DNA of 64,000 nucleotides from Dichetophora obliterata (GCA_963920525.1 OY986439.1:3033001-3097000); one strand, 5' to 3'. Positions 47,500 to 59,967 are shown, counted from the stretch's first letter. Notes: generated by a model not told the origin, from the sequence alone. A program made the numbers and translations.

Positions 47500-48100
47500 A
47501 ACTGTAACGTGGGTTCCAAGACGCTGGGAATGTTTGTTTGTTGACACCAAGTATTTTGTCTTATCTGCATTCACTGCAAAACACATTCGGCTTGACTCTC
47601 TTTCCAATGTAGAGAATGCTGCTCTGACTTTGTGCGTATTATGGCCAATGACTCTTGAAAGCAGCTTGAATGATCTTCTTTATCATTAGGTTGAAAAAGT
47701 CGCACGATAAGGATTCACCTTGTCTCAAACCTCGTTTGGTAAAAAATGGTGGAGAGAGGTCCTTCCCGATCTTAACTGCGCTGCTGGATTTGCTCAGTGC
47801 CATCCTGCAAAGTCGTATTAGTTTTGCAGGAATACCAAATTCACACATGGTGGACTTCCGATGATTCCTTATTGGGCAGTAGAAGACAGCTACAAAAGTC
47901 GACAAAAAGATGGTGGGTGTCGATTTGATTTTCATGGGTCTTCTCGAAGATTTGCCGTAGCGTGAAGATCTGGTCGATGGTATCCTTATTATGGCTATGT
48001 ACATTCCAGGTTCACATCCGCAAATCATTATCAGTATTTCGTTAGCGGTAGTCTTCATTAGATTTGGGAATCTATTTCTTATTTTCGTAAACGTTTTCAT
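47500..48100 (-). pseudogene. LINE reverse-transcriptase relic, frameshifted
   Basis: A 153-residue minus-strand frame (47639-48100) ends with FGIPAKLIRLCRMALSKSSS and FTKRGLRQGESLSCDFFN, which is the RT block usually written RQGDSLSCDFFN. Further downstream (about 47640-47520) another stretch reads ESSRMCFAVNADKTKYLVST, matching the block after the catalytic YADD; the YADD itself is missing, so a deletion lies between. Upstream, a different frame reads DQIFTLRQIFEKTHENQIDT then HHLFVDF (about 47980-47900), so a frameshift separates it from the main frame. This family is unlike LINE A and LINE B. The clade is not assigned. Confidence 0.75.
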
Positions 48101-49600
48101 TGAAATTGATTTTCAACCTTCTTTAAGTTGATGAGACCTGCCGCTCAGATAAGCCGCCAAACTGACGGTTGCCAATTTTGACGTTGCCAGTTTTGACGTT
48201 GCCCAGGAAATACCACGTGGAGGTTTGAGTCAACTTGAGACGATTTCACATGGGTAATGCTGCCCTCGCCAGGTTGTGATAGTCAAATACGTTACCATGT
48301 TCGTTACGTTACGTTCGCCCTCGGTTTTTTCAAAAATCTACCCTGTTAAAAAACTGGCAAATGTAGGTTCATCTGCACACATGGCAACACTGGTGTTGAC
48401 CCTTTTTTGTCCTAAGTGCTGAGAAGTACTTTTTTTTCTTCTTCTTAATTTGTGGACACAAACAGATTGTTGAAAGAAATCAATTTATGGACATAAGCCA
48501 AAATACCAAAATAAAAACGAAAGAAATGACAACAAATACAACAACACAAACATGACAAAATAGCACTTGGAACACATAAGTTTCTAGTTTTTTTTCTCAT
48601 TGTCACCCAGAATTGAAGGAAAAGAGGAAAAAATATTTGTTGCCAAATTGATTTTCAGAATGGTCAATATACACACCACACACAAAAAAGTGTCAGTGCA
48701 TGTGAGAATTTATGTATGTGTGCATGCGTTTGCCTTTCAACTCATCAAAATTGATAGCTCATTAAATGCAATGAAACCGTAATGAAATCGTAAATAAAAA
48801 TAACTCATAAAGACTTATAAATTGTATTGACGATAGATAGAAAAGCACTTATGTGACAATTTGAACACACTCTTGATTGTCCAAAGAATTTTTTATATCT
48901 TAAAAGTGAATTTGTCTGGATTGAGGTAAGTTGAGGGAAGAATTCAACTTGTTGAAAAGTGAAGGCGAGGCAAAATGCTTCAAATAAAGATTGAGTTTAT
49001 TTAAGCTCTCAAAATGAGCCACTAATCAAGTGAATTTTAAAATACCACTCTAAAAGTTTTTATATTAATCATGCTTATGACATCATCAGTCATGTTTGTG
49101 ATAGAATCAATCATGTTCATGAAAGAATCGATCATGTTCATTTTATATATTTTCTATAATGAACGTTAGTTATCATTACTGCTCATTACCAAAACCTCTT
49201 GAGTTTAGCTTTTGAAATTTTCAGCATTAATTTGTATTAATATAAGACGAAAAACACTGGAGTTTTTAAAAAAAATACAAAGGATTTTGGTGTGGAGAAG
49301 AGTATGATCATCAACGCTTTAGGGTCTGTAAGTAGAGAAATAAGAAAAGAAAAACTTAAGGCGTTCAACTTTAACCTAATGCACTTTTTTAATTATATTT
49401 TCTTTTTTATTGATGTTTATAAAACAAAATAACTCACCTGAGTGGAATTTTAACATTTCTTCTTAATACTGCACGAACTGGCGAGAAAAAAAATAAACAA
49501 AAAGGCTTTAAATGTCAATTTTATATTTTTATTGGAAAAAGTATACTTTTGGCTTCTTACACTGTTGAAAGCAAAAGTCTTACAGTGGCTGCAGACTTTT
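48101..49600. other. Non-coding stretch
   Basis: The left 330 bp is probably still LINE relic. It contains three near-copies of GTTGCCA(A/G)TTTTGAC at 48166-48205. The rest is AT-rich with no gene. Diverged tandem words AATCATGTTCATGAAAGAATC occur near 49090-49140. Confidence 0.4.
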
Positions 49601-49607
49601 GAAGAAT

Positions 49608-50370
49608 TTAAACAACTTCATCTTATAAACCATTAGTCCTACAAGAAAAAAATTTAGGACATATTTTAAAGACCTTGAATTGCTATTTATTGTAGTGTCC
49701 TTTTTTACAAACACTTTCGAGAAAAATTTTAAATTTTTTGACCACTAAAAATTTCATTCCCATTTTTCAAGGTCAGCACCACTATTTTTTGGCACTTTGA
49801 AAATATTATCGTATTGAGGCATTCATTCTTAATGCATTCTCAAAATTTGATGTTGGAGAATCAATGTTTACTATTTTTAACGAAATTTTCAAAAACTGAC
49901 TACACAATTTTTAAGTAGAAAATAATTTAATTTTTAATTAAAAATGAAATTTTCAGTATTTTTTTACTAAACTAGGTACATATCGTCGCTACGCCAACAA
50001 AAACAGTTATATGTTTTTCAGTAAATTTTCAGGAGAGCAAAAATCAAATTTGTTTCAGAGCATTTCTGGTATTGCGAGCAATAACTGTTTTTGATCACTT
50101 CTAAATCATGAGAGGTATAAAAAACTGCAAATGCAGAAATGTAAGTAATAGATAGTGTAAACAAAATATGCTATAAAAAAAAATGTACAAAAATCACTTA
50201 ACTGGTTTTTCTGGCGCAGCAACGATATGTAAAATCAGTCAAATTGAAAAATTTTATCAACTCGTTAAAATATACCTTTCCTCTGAAGAGACTCTATTTT
50301 TGAAATTTCAAAATCTTTAAAATATGTCCTGAATTTTTTTCTTGTAGGACTAACGGTTTAGAAGATATGG
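49608..50370. repeat. Imperfect inverted-repeat (foldback-like) block
   Basis: About 49620-49680 (containing TTAGTCCTACAAGAAAAAAA) pairs with about 50310-50365, and an inner pair links GTACATATCGTCGCTACGCC (49976) with its diverged reverse complement ending near 50230. The arms are not equally spaced, so indels have occurred. No coding frame; a decayed foldback transposon is the likely origin. Confidence 0.6.
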
Positions 50371-50703
50371 TTGTTTGTGTACATGTCCAAATGACAATTT
50401 TTGTATTTCTTTAAAATTTTTCACTGTGTATAAATGCAAAAAAAAAAAAGATAAAAAATTATAAAAAAGTATGCAAATATTTTTTGTTTTCGAAGTTCTA
50501 TCGACGTGCAAAAATTAAAAAAAAAAAACGGAATCGTCAAAATAAGTTTTTAGACAAAAGCGTCCGATTTGACATGGAATGACCGATATATAATACAAAA
50601 ATATTAATATTAAGCTATAAGTAGTAATTTTCAATTAATGAATTAAATTATTTCTAAACTTATTAGAAAGAAATTTATTTTTGATTACTGTTGGAAATAT
50701 TAC

Positions 50704-50734
<31 letters not shown>

Positions 50735-51095
50735 AACAATTAATATATAAGAAACATAACGTTTAAAATATTCTTAGGCAGCTGCCGGATTCAAATCTTG
50801 GCCGTCAGCACTCATTCAAAAAATATTAGCACTTAATATAACTGGAACTAATTACAAGTAGACCATAAGTAAATGTACAAGACAACATCAATAACAACTA
50901 CACGCACAGCATACTTTCAGACATAAATAATCTTAAACAGGCACTGACATATAATTCACAACAACTTCATGACGACATGTACAGGGTTGTCAATATTCGA
51001 AGCGCCCATCTGGCAACACTGTAACTTTCCGCAGTGATGCCAAATCGACTAATGACATACCGCGTTTGAAGCGTCATTCCAAGCAAATGTTTACA

Positions 51096-51191
51096 ATGGA
51101 ACAGTACACGCCACGCGAACGCTCTAAAATTGTTGAAATTTACATTCAACAAAACAAGTCAATAGTGAAAACTCAACTCAATGAGCGATGA
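51096..51191 (+). pseudogene. N-terminal stub of the mariner-type transposase
   Basis: ATG at 51096 opens MEQYTPRERSKIVEIYIQQN, the start of the N-terminal DNA-binding region in this type of transposase. After 31 codons it reaches TGA at 51189, just after the deletion point near 51178-51181. The C-terminal frame downstream is in a different phase, so the deletion (roughly 130 codons judging by family length) was out of frame. Most of the helix-turn-helix domain is gone. Confidence 0.8.
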
Positions 51192-51789
51192 AGCTCATTT
51201 TCAGTTGAACGGAACGGTAAACAAACAAAATTGCCGTATTTATGCCACTGAAAATCCACAAGAGGTACCTCTTCACGATGCAAAAGTCACTGTTTGGTGC
51301 GGCGTTTGTACTAAAATGCTCATTGGGCCGTTCTTTTTCGAAGATGATAATGGCCACAGAGTTACTGTCAATCAGGAGCGTTATCGCGATATGATAAACA
51401 ATTTTTTCATGCCAATCGTTCGTCGAAAGCGTATCAGGCACTACTGGTTTCAACAAGACGGCGCGCCACCACACACAAGCCGCACTACAATCGATTTTTT
51501 GAAGCAATTGTTCCCTGGCCGTTTGATGCCAAAAAATGGTGATTTCGATTGGCCGCCAAGATCACCAGATTTAACGCCTCCAGACTTCTTTTTGTGGGGT
51601 TATTTGAAATCAAAGGTTTACGTCAACAAGCCAAAGATCCTAGAAGAGCTGAAAACCAACATCCGTCAAGAAATAACCGCCATTCCCATCGAAATGTTGA
51701 AGAAAACCATGGAAAATGCTGCAAAACGGGCACAATATGTCGTAGAGGGCAATGGCGACCATTTACGAGATATCATATTCAAGAAATAA
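51181..51789 (+). pseudogene. Catalytic half of mariner-type transposase (DDE/D domain)
   Basis: A 202-residue intact frame covers the catalytic domain that cuts and joins transposon ends at TA sites. The first acid is in MSDEAHF (Asp3), the second in WFQQDGAPPH (Asp93), the third in PPRSPDL (Asp130), followed by PPDFFLWGYLKSKVY. Between the second and third aspartates I count 36 residues, not the 34 of classical mariner, so it belongs to a less common D-D-D spacing class. The C-terminus ends GDHLRDIIFKK. The methionine here is fortuitous, created next to the deletion, and the DNA-binding domain is missing. A truncated product, if made, could not act alone. All three catalytic aspartates remain. 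Confidence 0.9.
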
Positions 51790-52288
51790 TGTAAGCAAAT
51801 CTACTTGAACCCAATTAAATGATATTCATGACGAACGGACAAAAAATTGTGGTTTCTTTGATTTATTTAAAAATATAATAGGCGCTTCGAATATTGGCAA
51901 CCCTGTATATAAGAATGTGAAGAAATGTCATATCGGGAGCAACTGGAAGTATTAAGAATCGCTCGAAATATCAACCTCTGCTTCCTTGTTCGAGCCTTAC
52001 CGCTTCGACCTAAGCATGTTGATATTTATTTTTATCCTCTATCTTGCCTTCCTTGTATTCTGCTCGCTGCGCTACCCGTCCACGCAACTGAATAGAAGCC
52101 TCGCATTCCAACTCATTTTTTTGCATTCCATATGCCTGAATTCTGCAGGAACCTTGCGGTCGTCTGCTCCGTAAATTCTTCAGATTCTGCTCGTTGCGCT
52201 GCCTCAGTAGCCCTTGCACCAGAAATCAAGTTTAACGTAATTAGACTTTGCAAAACCTTTGAGCGTCTGACTGCATAGCTTCTGCTCG

Positions 52289-52760
52289 ATTACTATCAAC
52301 CGATTACCGTCATAAGAAGTGATTACTGTCAACCGATTAGCATCGCAACAAGCGATTACCGTCATAAGAACCGATTACCGCCATAATGACTGAATATTGT
52401 CATAAGAACCATTTAGCGCATAAGAACCGATAACCGTCATTATAACCGATTACCTTCATAAGAACCGATTACCACCGTAAAAACCGATTACTGCCGTAAA
52501 AACTGATTACCGTCGTAAGAACTGATTACTTCATAAGAACTGTGTAGTAGTCATAAAACCCGATTATTCCTCATAAGAATCGCTTATCCGTTAAAAGAAC
52601 ATTCTATTTGATTACCAACGAATCGATCATCCGTCATAAAAACCGATTATCCGTTACTTAGAACCGAACCAGAACCGATTACCCGATTACTAAGAACAGA
52701 TAACCGGTAAACAGATCCGATCAGCCGTTGTACCAAGTACCAAGAACCAAGTACCCGATA
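52289..52760. repeat. Degenerate ~20-bp minisatellite (CCGATTACCGTCATAAGAA), copy 2
   Basis: Same motif and variants as at 35976-36575, about 20 recognisable copies, in the same relative position within repeat R. Confidence 0.85.
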
Positions 52761-52961
52761 CATAGAACCACTTCCGAATACATACGCTGTACTGTTATAA
52801 ATTTGTAAAGTATAATAAGAACCAGCATAAGAAATTGGAATTGTTTAATAAAGATTGAAAACATAAATTCAAATTCCGTTCTTAATTGCTGGAGGTTAAG
52901 TGGATCCTTCAGAGAATCCTGGGACGGCTGAGCTTGACCTCAGCCTTAGACAAAACCACGT

Positions 52962-55900
52962 TACAATCCGTTGTCATTAATGGATTAAAGTGATCGTTTT
53001 TAATTTGTTCAAAATAATCAGCTTCAATTTCAAAATTTATTGAGATTGGGGCAAAATCATTTCTAACAATTGTTGATTTCATCATGGTTTTTATTCTACT
53101 TCACATTACTTCATTATTTATCCAAACCACAATATTTAATTGTGATTCTACAAAACCAAAAAAGAAAAAAAAAATAGGAAAACAAAAATCAATCTGTTCT
53201 GCGCTTAATGTTGTATTTATGTTAATGATGTTAATGCTAAAACTTATGTTATTGTTAAAATAAACCTCTAATTGACCTCAAAATAAGCTGTCTGTTTTCG
53301 AATTTGCTTCATAGTCACTGCAAGAGTATTGAATAAAGTATAGCATCTTCTCCTTTTATTTTATCTAAAATCTTTTAAATTGAATTTAGTGTCACTTAAT
53401 TTTTTTTAATTGGTTTTCCTTTTTATAATAAATTTGTGCTAAGATACATTATACATTCACTACTAACCTATTTTTCCGCTCTCTACACACCCACACACAC
53501 TTATACAGATTGCAATACACACAAGAAAAAAACCGTCCTGAAAGTCTTTTCTATGCTTTCTAACGGACCAAAGTAATTTAAGTGTTTTTTTAATTTAATT
53601 TAAAATCTAACTACAGAGAGAAACGTTACTATCTGCAAACCACACATGTTTGCACACATACATAGATGCTTAGTAAAAAAACTTTACACCGGATGTTATT
53701 CCTTTGTTAATTTATTCATTTACATTTGCCTGCACTTCCGATCTTCCAATGCCAAAGTGAAAATGCATTGATAAACAATGTGTGCGCACATAAGTGTTGG
53801 TATATTTGCTGTGTGAGTGGGAGTGTGTATGTGTGTGTTTCGTTTGGTTGATGCCAAATTAATTGATTTAATCATAAGAATGTGTATACAGCATACAAAT
53901 ATAGATTGCTTGAGCAACTTAATGAATATGAGGCCAAGGCGACACAAGCACAATTCAAAGAATATCCAATAAGTTATTGCAGGCATAAAAACCACGGCAC
54001 AAGCATTCATCACAATTAATACCGCACCAGCAACAACAATAGCAATAGCAACAGCAACAATTACTTTAATACCATCAAATTATTTGTGCATAACAATATC
54101 CCAGCAGAAAAAAGAAGTGCTTCCAAATAACCCAGTAGTACAAGTCTGAAAGAAATCTTGAATGAATCATGCATGCTTTTTCTTCCTCTTTGACAAAACA
54201 TGCTGATTTGTTTATACATTTCATTGACGAAAATCTCATACAAAAGTTCCAAATTCGTGCACTGTTTTAAAGCTTTCTGTTTTCAATGAAAGAAAACAAG
54301 ACAGATTTGTTAAAGGATTATCGACTCACGCAGTAACTCACGCAGTAAGTTTCTTTCAGAAATCATCATGACATATTCGTGCATGATGCCTTTGACTGCA
54401 GGGAAGTTCTAGAAGAAATTTTTTGCATCTGCAAGTTGTTCCAATTACGATTCCGGCCAATACTATTTTTGCAGGCGATGTCTACCGAAAAAAATAGTTC
54501 TACACACAAGTTCTCTTTGAACACAGAGAGAAGCAAGAGGAGAACGTATTCCAAACCAACTTCGGAAGAAGCGTGGTGAAAACGTATTCCAAATTAAGAT
54601 CAGGAGAAGCGAGAATGGAACCTATTCAATATTTAACTTCATAGGATAAGTTCTGTTTTTTTTAAAGCATGCTGTTATGGAATCAGTTTTAAGAGCAACA
54701 ACTTCCATATTTTCTGGTGGGATTGAGCAAGGAAACAACTTAGCAAGTATATACAACAAGAGCTTGAAGCAAATACGCACTAAAATGTACACATGCACCT
54801 TATGCAAACTCATACTTTCTCAAAATGAAATACACTTACGCACACACTCATGGCAAATAACTTCAATGTACGCAAACTGCCTAATTTGTCTGGTTTTGTG
54901 TTAATGTATGCGCATTTTTGCGTATATGTTAGTGTGTATGAGTGTCCACACACACACACACACATATGTATTTCTGTTTGGATGCATTTGTGTGAGTGTG
55001 TGTTTACAATTGTTCACTGATATGTGCTTCATTACGCTGCGTTTGTTTGCCACTTCAGTCAGTGAGTCGTCGCTCCTGCCACTCGTCGGCTTGTTCGTGT
55101 CGGTTTAGTTAAACTCATTGTTGGATTGATGTTGTTGGCAAAGAGCGTCAGAAGCTAACCCTCAGGATATGAATGAATCGCAGTGCTGATGTGTCTCTAC
55201 TGAACCTAATTAATTCCAGCGTCTGTTCTGTTGAAGAATGTTATAACACAAACACATAAAGAGCACGAACAAGTGGGCAAAATTCGAACAAAGTTTGATT
55301 CACAAAAAAAAAAAAAAACAAAATAAAAAAAAGAGAGGGAAATGTGAGTCAAGCAAGGGAATTCTTTATACGACTTAAATATACACACTGCAGAGCAATA
55401 CGTCATCAAGCGAATGCAATTAAATTTAATTCAAGCAATTCATCCAAGCAGACAAATGAGTTTTACTCTTCACAATTATTTGAATAAATAAGAATGGCCA
55501 CTCATATCCGTTATTGCTCAATTAAAGTTCGTATCTGCCGGTTTGGTGTCTGCATGTTCCACTTTAACACTACCGCATTCGACAATTGACCTGACAGGAC
55601 CCTCACATGTGACAGGTCACAGCGCGTAACAAAAACGCAGCTAATTTATTGTGTGTGTGTGTCAGTGTGTGTGTGTCAGTGTGTGTGTGTACGTATGTGT
55701 GGCAGTTTGCGACTCATTACTTGACTACTTTTTGTTCATCACATGATGGCAATTTGTTCACAACATGCAAGGAAAAGTTCTCATTAGCTGCTTTATTGTA
55801 GTTGTTTTTGCTCGAGTTACGTAAGCAGTAGTTCTTGTTAGCATTTTGAGTGCAGTTCTGTGAGCAAACATTTCCGCTTCCGGAAAAAAATGTTGTCTGG

Positions 55901-56965
55901 TTAAAAAAATAGAATGTCTTCAATGCATAGTTGTAAGTTACGAATGCAGCTGCATATGCATTTGTTGCTGCTAAAGCAGTTAAGACGGTAGTTAATAGAA
56001 ATGTTTAAAAATAGTAAAATGTTTAATTTCTAGACTTTACTCCATTATAAATACCCAAAAAGTAATTCAAAGCAAATACCAATATGAACATATACTTTAA
56101 TATGAACTTATTGGACATCTTCACTAGCATGTTAATTTCATTCAATTAACTACAGCAAGGATACATATTTTAAGATAAAAGAGGTTTATTTATTTTTCTC
56201 CATTCACTGAATTAATATGCAAAAACGGACCTTTCTAATTCTCTTGCTTTGCTTTGTCGACTATAGTCGTCTTTGTTTGTTCATTGAAAGTTTGCTATAT
56301 AGCCTTTTTTACTGAAAAAGTTAATAGACTTTGAAATAGTTTCATCTTTAATTGAAACTCCATAATTTAAATTTCAATAATGACAAAAAAAACTTTAAAT
56401 AGAATCAAAGTCATATCGACTGCTGCCGACAATTATGTGACAGTTTTACGAAAGTTTTGAATAAATATTTTTTACAAACATAATCAACAATAAGATTTTT
56501 GCAGTTATAATACGGCTTTAATATCGTTCCAAAATGCAATAACCATGTTTGGATATTTTAAAAAAAAATGTAAGACTTCTGGTTTGGTAGATAGATGAAA
56601 AAATTAATAACACAATATTATTTAGCTTACAGATGTACTGCAATAAGACATTCAGTGCAAAAATGCGAAAGTTGTTCTATCCTGATGAACAAAAACAAAA
56701 AATTATTTTAATTTTGTGCTATTTAGATCAAGTATGTTTTGAAGAAGGCAATAAACAACTACAATAACAGCTCTGTATAGAGTCAATCACACAGTAGACT
56801 AGACAGACTGTTTCGCAAGTAGTTACCCGTTCCATATTCAGTAATCTTGAAATGTTCAGCTGTGAGCAATCCTTTGTTTAAGTTTTATATGATTTGACAC
56901 TTGTTCGAATAAACTTGTCTGAACTATATGAAGTTTAAGCAAAGGAATTTTGAGTTTTAAGCATA
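52962..56965. other. Non-coding stretch with microsatellites
   Basis: No gene recognised in 4 kb. It holds CA/TG tracts near 54950-54965 and 55650-55690 (the latter a TG tract with CAG interruptions every ~18 bp), AGCAACAACAATAGCAATAGC-type runs near 54027-54060, and a poly-A tract near 55306-55330. Frames on both strands (53720-55923) carry no domain. The sequence resembles fly intronic or intergenic DNA. Confidence 0.5.
55650..55690. repeat. Compound TG microsatellite
   Basis: TGTGTGTGTCAG is repeated, then a plain TG tract. It is a higher-order microsatellite with CAG interruptions at regular spacing. Confidence 0.85.
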
Positions 56966-57318
56966 GTACTCTGTTCAGTTTCATGTGGAATTTCACTCAA
57001 ATCTCCATACAAAAAGTGACAGCTGCGAAACAAGCATGGAAATTTTCACAACTTGTTCGTCGGAGCAGTACTCTATTCCGCTGCGTGAAATTAACGCAAC
57101 ATGATTCTGAGCAACATTTTTTCACGACAATTTAATTGTACTTCCTATTTATTTTGAAGTGAAAAGAGAGAGATAATATGAAATCTCCCAACTTATTTTC
57201 TGAGTCTCTCTGAGAAACGTTGCCGTAGGCATTCCTCGCAACAAATTTTAAGTCAGAAATTTCACGCAACAAATAAATAGATGTTGCCAGCGAAATTTCA
57301 CGTAAACGAACAGAGTAC
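56966..57318. mobile_element. 353-bp TA-flanked miniature element
   Basis: GTACTCTGTTCAGTTTCATG at the left pairs with the right end (reverse complement GTACTCTGTTCGTTTACGTG), and TA flanks both sides (56964-56965 and 57319-57320). An internal copy of the terminus, GTACTCTATTCCGCTGCGTG, lies near 57069. The TA target fits Tc1/mariner-derived MITEs. The frame at 56950-57135 is incidental. Confidence 0.65.
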
Positions 57319-57320
57319 TA

Positions 57321-57966
57321 AGCTTTAGAGTCTGAAACTCTACTAGGCATTTTGTGAGGGATTTCAGACGACTTTATTCGAACATGTGTCAATTTTATAT
57401 AAAAGTTCACAAAAACAAATAAAATTTATTTTAACACACTCACAACACAGTTGCGTCAAAAAAGATTAACAAAAAAAAAAAATACTTATAAATTTTTTAA
57501 AAACTATACGACTATACGACGTGATAAGGAGGTTATACCTTTTCTAACAACTGCACAATAGTTTTATATTATAATATTTATGGTTTTTTTTAGAAATTTC
57601 TCAAAAATTGTGGAAAAACTTTATTAAACGTATTTTGTGAAATAAATAAAAGTCCTTTATAGCATGAATTTTTTTTTAATCAGCGACCTCAAGAAAAGTT
57701 AGGTCAAAAGTTATTAAGGATCAGAGAACTACTTCTACGAATATCTTTTTTCCCTGCAACGCACTGAGCATATATGCAAACATCTAGTAGAGTAAAAACA
57801 TTTTAAAACAAAGTTACCTTTCAAACATGCCGAAGAATTTAAGAATTGAAGATATGTCACATGATAAAATAATTATATTAGTTATGTTATTATACAAAAT
57901 GACATAGTTAGTTATAAAATTTTAAAAATGAAATTTTGTTTGAAAAAATTGAATTGCAAAAAATAA
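57321..57966. other. Non-coding stretch
   Basis: AT-rich, with no recognisable feature. Confidence 0.45.
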
Positions 57967-58073
57967 TGTCCACGGACAAAAAAAGGTCCATGGACATTAT
58001 GTCCGCTTACGTCCATGGACCTGATGCCCGTTTGAGGCGGCCATAATGTCCATGAACATTATGTCCTCCCACC
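57967..58073. repeat. Cluster of palindromic GTCCATGGACAT motifs
   Basis: Variants of ATGTCCATGGACATTATG occur four times in about 90 bp, in both orientations; GTCCATGGAC is itself a palindrome. The cluster ends in CTCCCACC, which resembles the terminus of the adjoining miniature element. It may be the subterminal part of a related, truncated element. Confidence 0.6.
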
Positions 58074-58086
58074 ATGTTAATTATAT

Positions 58087-58369
58087 GGTGGGATGACATA
58101 ACGTCATAACGTCTACTTCACCAACGGGCACAATGTCCATGGAACTTATGGCGTATTTAGATTGGGAAAACCACTCGATTTTTAATACAAATTGCTAAAT
58201 TTTTATACATTAATTTAAAGAATTTATTATTTTATGATAAAAAGGTTTGCCCTTGTACGGAATATTGTTTATAAAATTAAAAAAAGAAAATATTTTTTCA
58301 AAAATTTGGGATCTAATTTTATGATGAAAAATAGCCCCACACTTAAAAAGAACTTTATGTCATCCCACC
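58087..58369. mobile_element. 283-bp MITE with 15-bp inverted ends and 9-bp TSD
   Basis: GGTGGGATGACATAA at 58087 and its exact reverse complement ending at 58369 are the termini. TAATTATAT flanks the element at 58078-58086 and 58370-58378, a perfect 9-bp target duplication. A 9-bp duplication fits Mutator-like or Merlin elements. No coding frame of its own; the frame at 58234-58419 crosses the right end. Confidence 0.82.
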
Positions 58370-58468
58370 TAATTATATATACAACTACTCAAAACATTAT
58401 GACTATACTACAAATATGATGACACATATTTTCTATCGACGAAAAAAATTTTTACACAAATACATTTA

Positions 58469-59307
58469 GGGGTCATTCAAGTATTACATAAGCACATTTA
58501 TTGCAAGTATTAACCCCCACCCTCTCGTCAGCAAAAGTAAGCAAAGCTTTTACCCCCACCCTTACTTACGTAAGCATTGGTACATACTTTTTCAATGTGT
58601 TCTGGTTTCTTTATTGATTCATGAGCAGCAGTTATAAGTTTAGAAATAAGGAATAGGCTTGGAAAAGAAGACTTAAACGCTCATAATATTTCTTTAACTT
58701 ATTTTATTGAACTATCAAATTCATCGCACGATGCGGTTGTACTGCAGTTTGCATGCCGCTCCACTAACTTTCAAACAGCGAAGTACGATTTAGTATCAAA
58801 CATAATTTTTTTGTAACCTTTGAATAGTAAAGACGTACGCGATGGACATGGATGTGGTAGCGAGCGATGTTATTACTTCGACGAACAAATAATAATGACG
58901 AAATCTGACAAACACTACCACTAACTATCAAATCTATCGTACGATGAGTCAAAAGATTGAATTGAAACTAGCCCACTAACTATACGATCTGCAGTACAAC
59001 GAGCGCAGATTGTACAATAAATTTGATAGTAAGTGGCCTGCATAAGTGAATAAACGTGTCCATTATTATCGGGAATCCCTGAAAATGTGTTTCGTTTTTA
59101 AGCATAGACAAGTAGGGCATAGACATATGGCAAATGTGTTCAAACCAAAAATGATTTAATTTTGTAAAAAATCCGAAAAAGAACAAAAATTAATACTGCT
59201 GACGTAATCATCATTCAGACCCCCTATCTCCTATGTCATCAAAAATAAACAAAGCAAAGACCATCCGCTCCCCCTCTGTAGTGCTTACGTTATTCTTAAT
59301 TGGCCCC
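58469..59307. mobile_element. Candidate DNA element with GGGG-starting inverted ends
   Basis: GGGGTCATTCAAGTATTACA at the left aligns with the reverse complement of the right end, GGGGCCAATTAAGAATAACG, and both continue to TAAGCAC. I see no clear target duplication. Inside, CCACTAACTATCAAAT-like motifs recur in both orientations (about 58700-59030). No transposase is visible. Superfamily unknown. Confidence 0.6.
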
Positions 59308-59967
59308 TCACCTCACAAATAGAAAAACCCTGTGTGCAGTTCGGCTGATGGCAGCATATCCCTTTGGACTTGGTATTTCTCAAGCTTTTACAGGTATGGT
59401 GGCCCAATGGAACAGGATATTTGTACAGACCATTATAATGCACGTTGGGTCCGTTTGCCCTTTTCAAAGACATCGATGTGCTAAATTTATATTCAAGATA
59501 TGCGGCGAGGGGCATGCCCCTACCACTAAAGGTATGTGAATTTTCATACCAAGTAGCAGACCTGTGAAGTACTGAGTATATACTTTATTCAGTATTGTGA
59601 AAATGTGTACAAGTATCTAGGCACTTAAAAAATAAGTACCAAGTAAAAGTACTTCCATACACCCAAAAAATATTTAGGATAAAATTACGAATAAAATCTT
59701 TGTAGAAATACAAACAGAGGCTATTCGTAGAATGTACAAATGTTTTGTACATAGTACAAACGTTTGTAGTGTTGGCCGCATGAAAAAAATTTTTTGAATT
59801 CGTAACTTTGTACATTCTACAAACGCTAGTTTGTAAAAATCTATAATGTATAAATTTGTGAACTGAACAAACATTGTTTGATAATATACAAAGCTGTGGC
59901 AGCAGCGTTCGTATATTTGTTCGTATCTTTGTAGATGAAACGAATTCGTTTGTAAAATATACAAATA
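59308..59967. other. Non-coding stretch rich in TTTGTACAAA-type words
   Basis: Between about 59690 and 59960, motifs such as GTACAAATGTTTTGTAC and ACATTCTACAAACG recur in both orientations, probably a decayed inverted-repeat element. No boundaries or gene can be fixed. Confidence 0.4.

Larger units (their letters stand above)
50982..51905 (+). mobile_element. Mariner/Tc1-type transposon, internally deleted
   Basis: The termini CAGGGTTGTCAATATTCGAA and, reverse-complemented from the right, CAGGGTTGCCAATATTCGAA form 25-bp inverted repeats with one mismatch. TA flanks both ends (50980-50981 and 51906-51907). Copy 1 of repeat R at about 35545 shows the empty site (GACATGTACATAAG). The total of 924 bp is shorter than the usual ~1.3 kb of this superfamily, because the middle of the transposase is deleted. 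The copy should be non-autonomous but retains both ends. Confidence 0.92.
50582..52961. repeat. Interspersed repeat R, copy 2, interrupted by a mariner-type element
   Basis: Collinear with 34895-36734. Excluding the 924-bp mariner insertion it spans about 1.46 kb. It retains a stretch near 52885-52925 (containing GGAGGTTAAGTGGATCC) that copy 1 lacks, so neither copy derives directly from the other. A 23-base poly-A run lies at 50704-50726. Confidence 0.7.
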
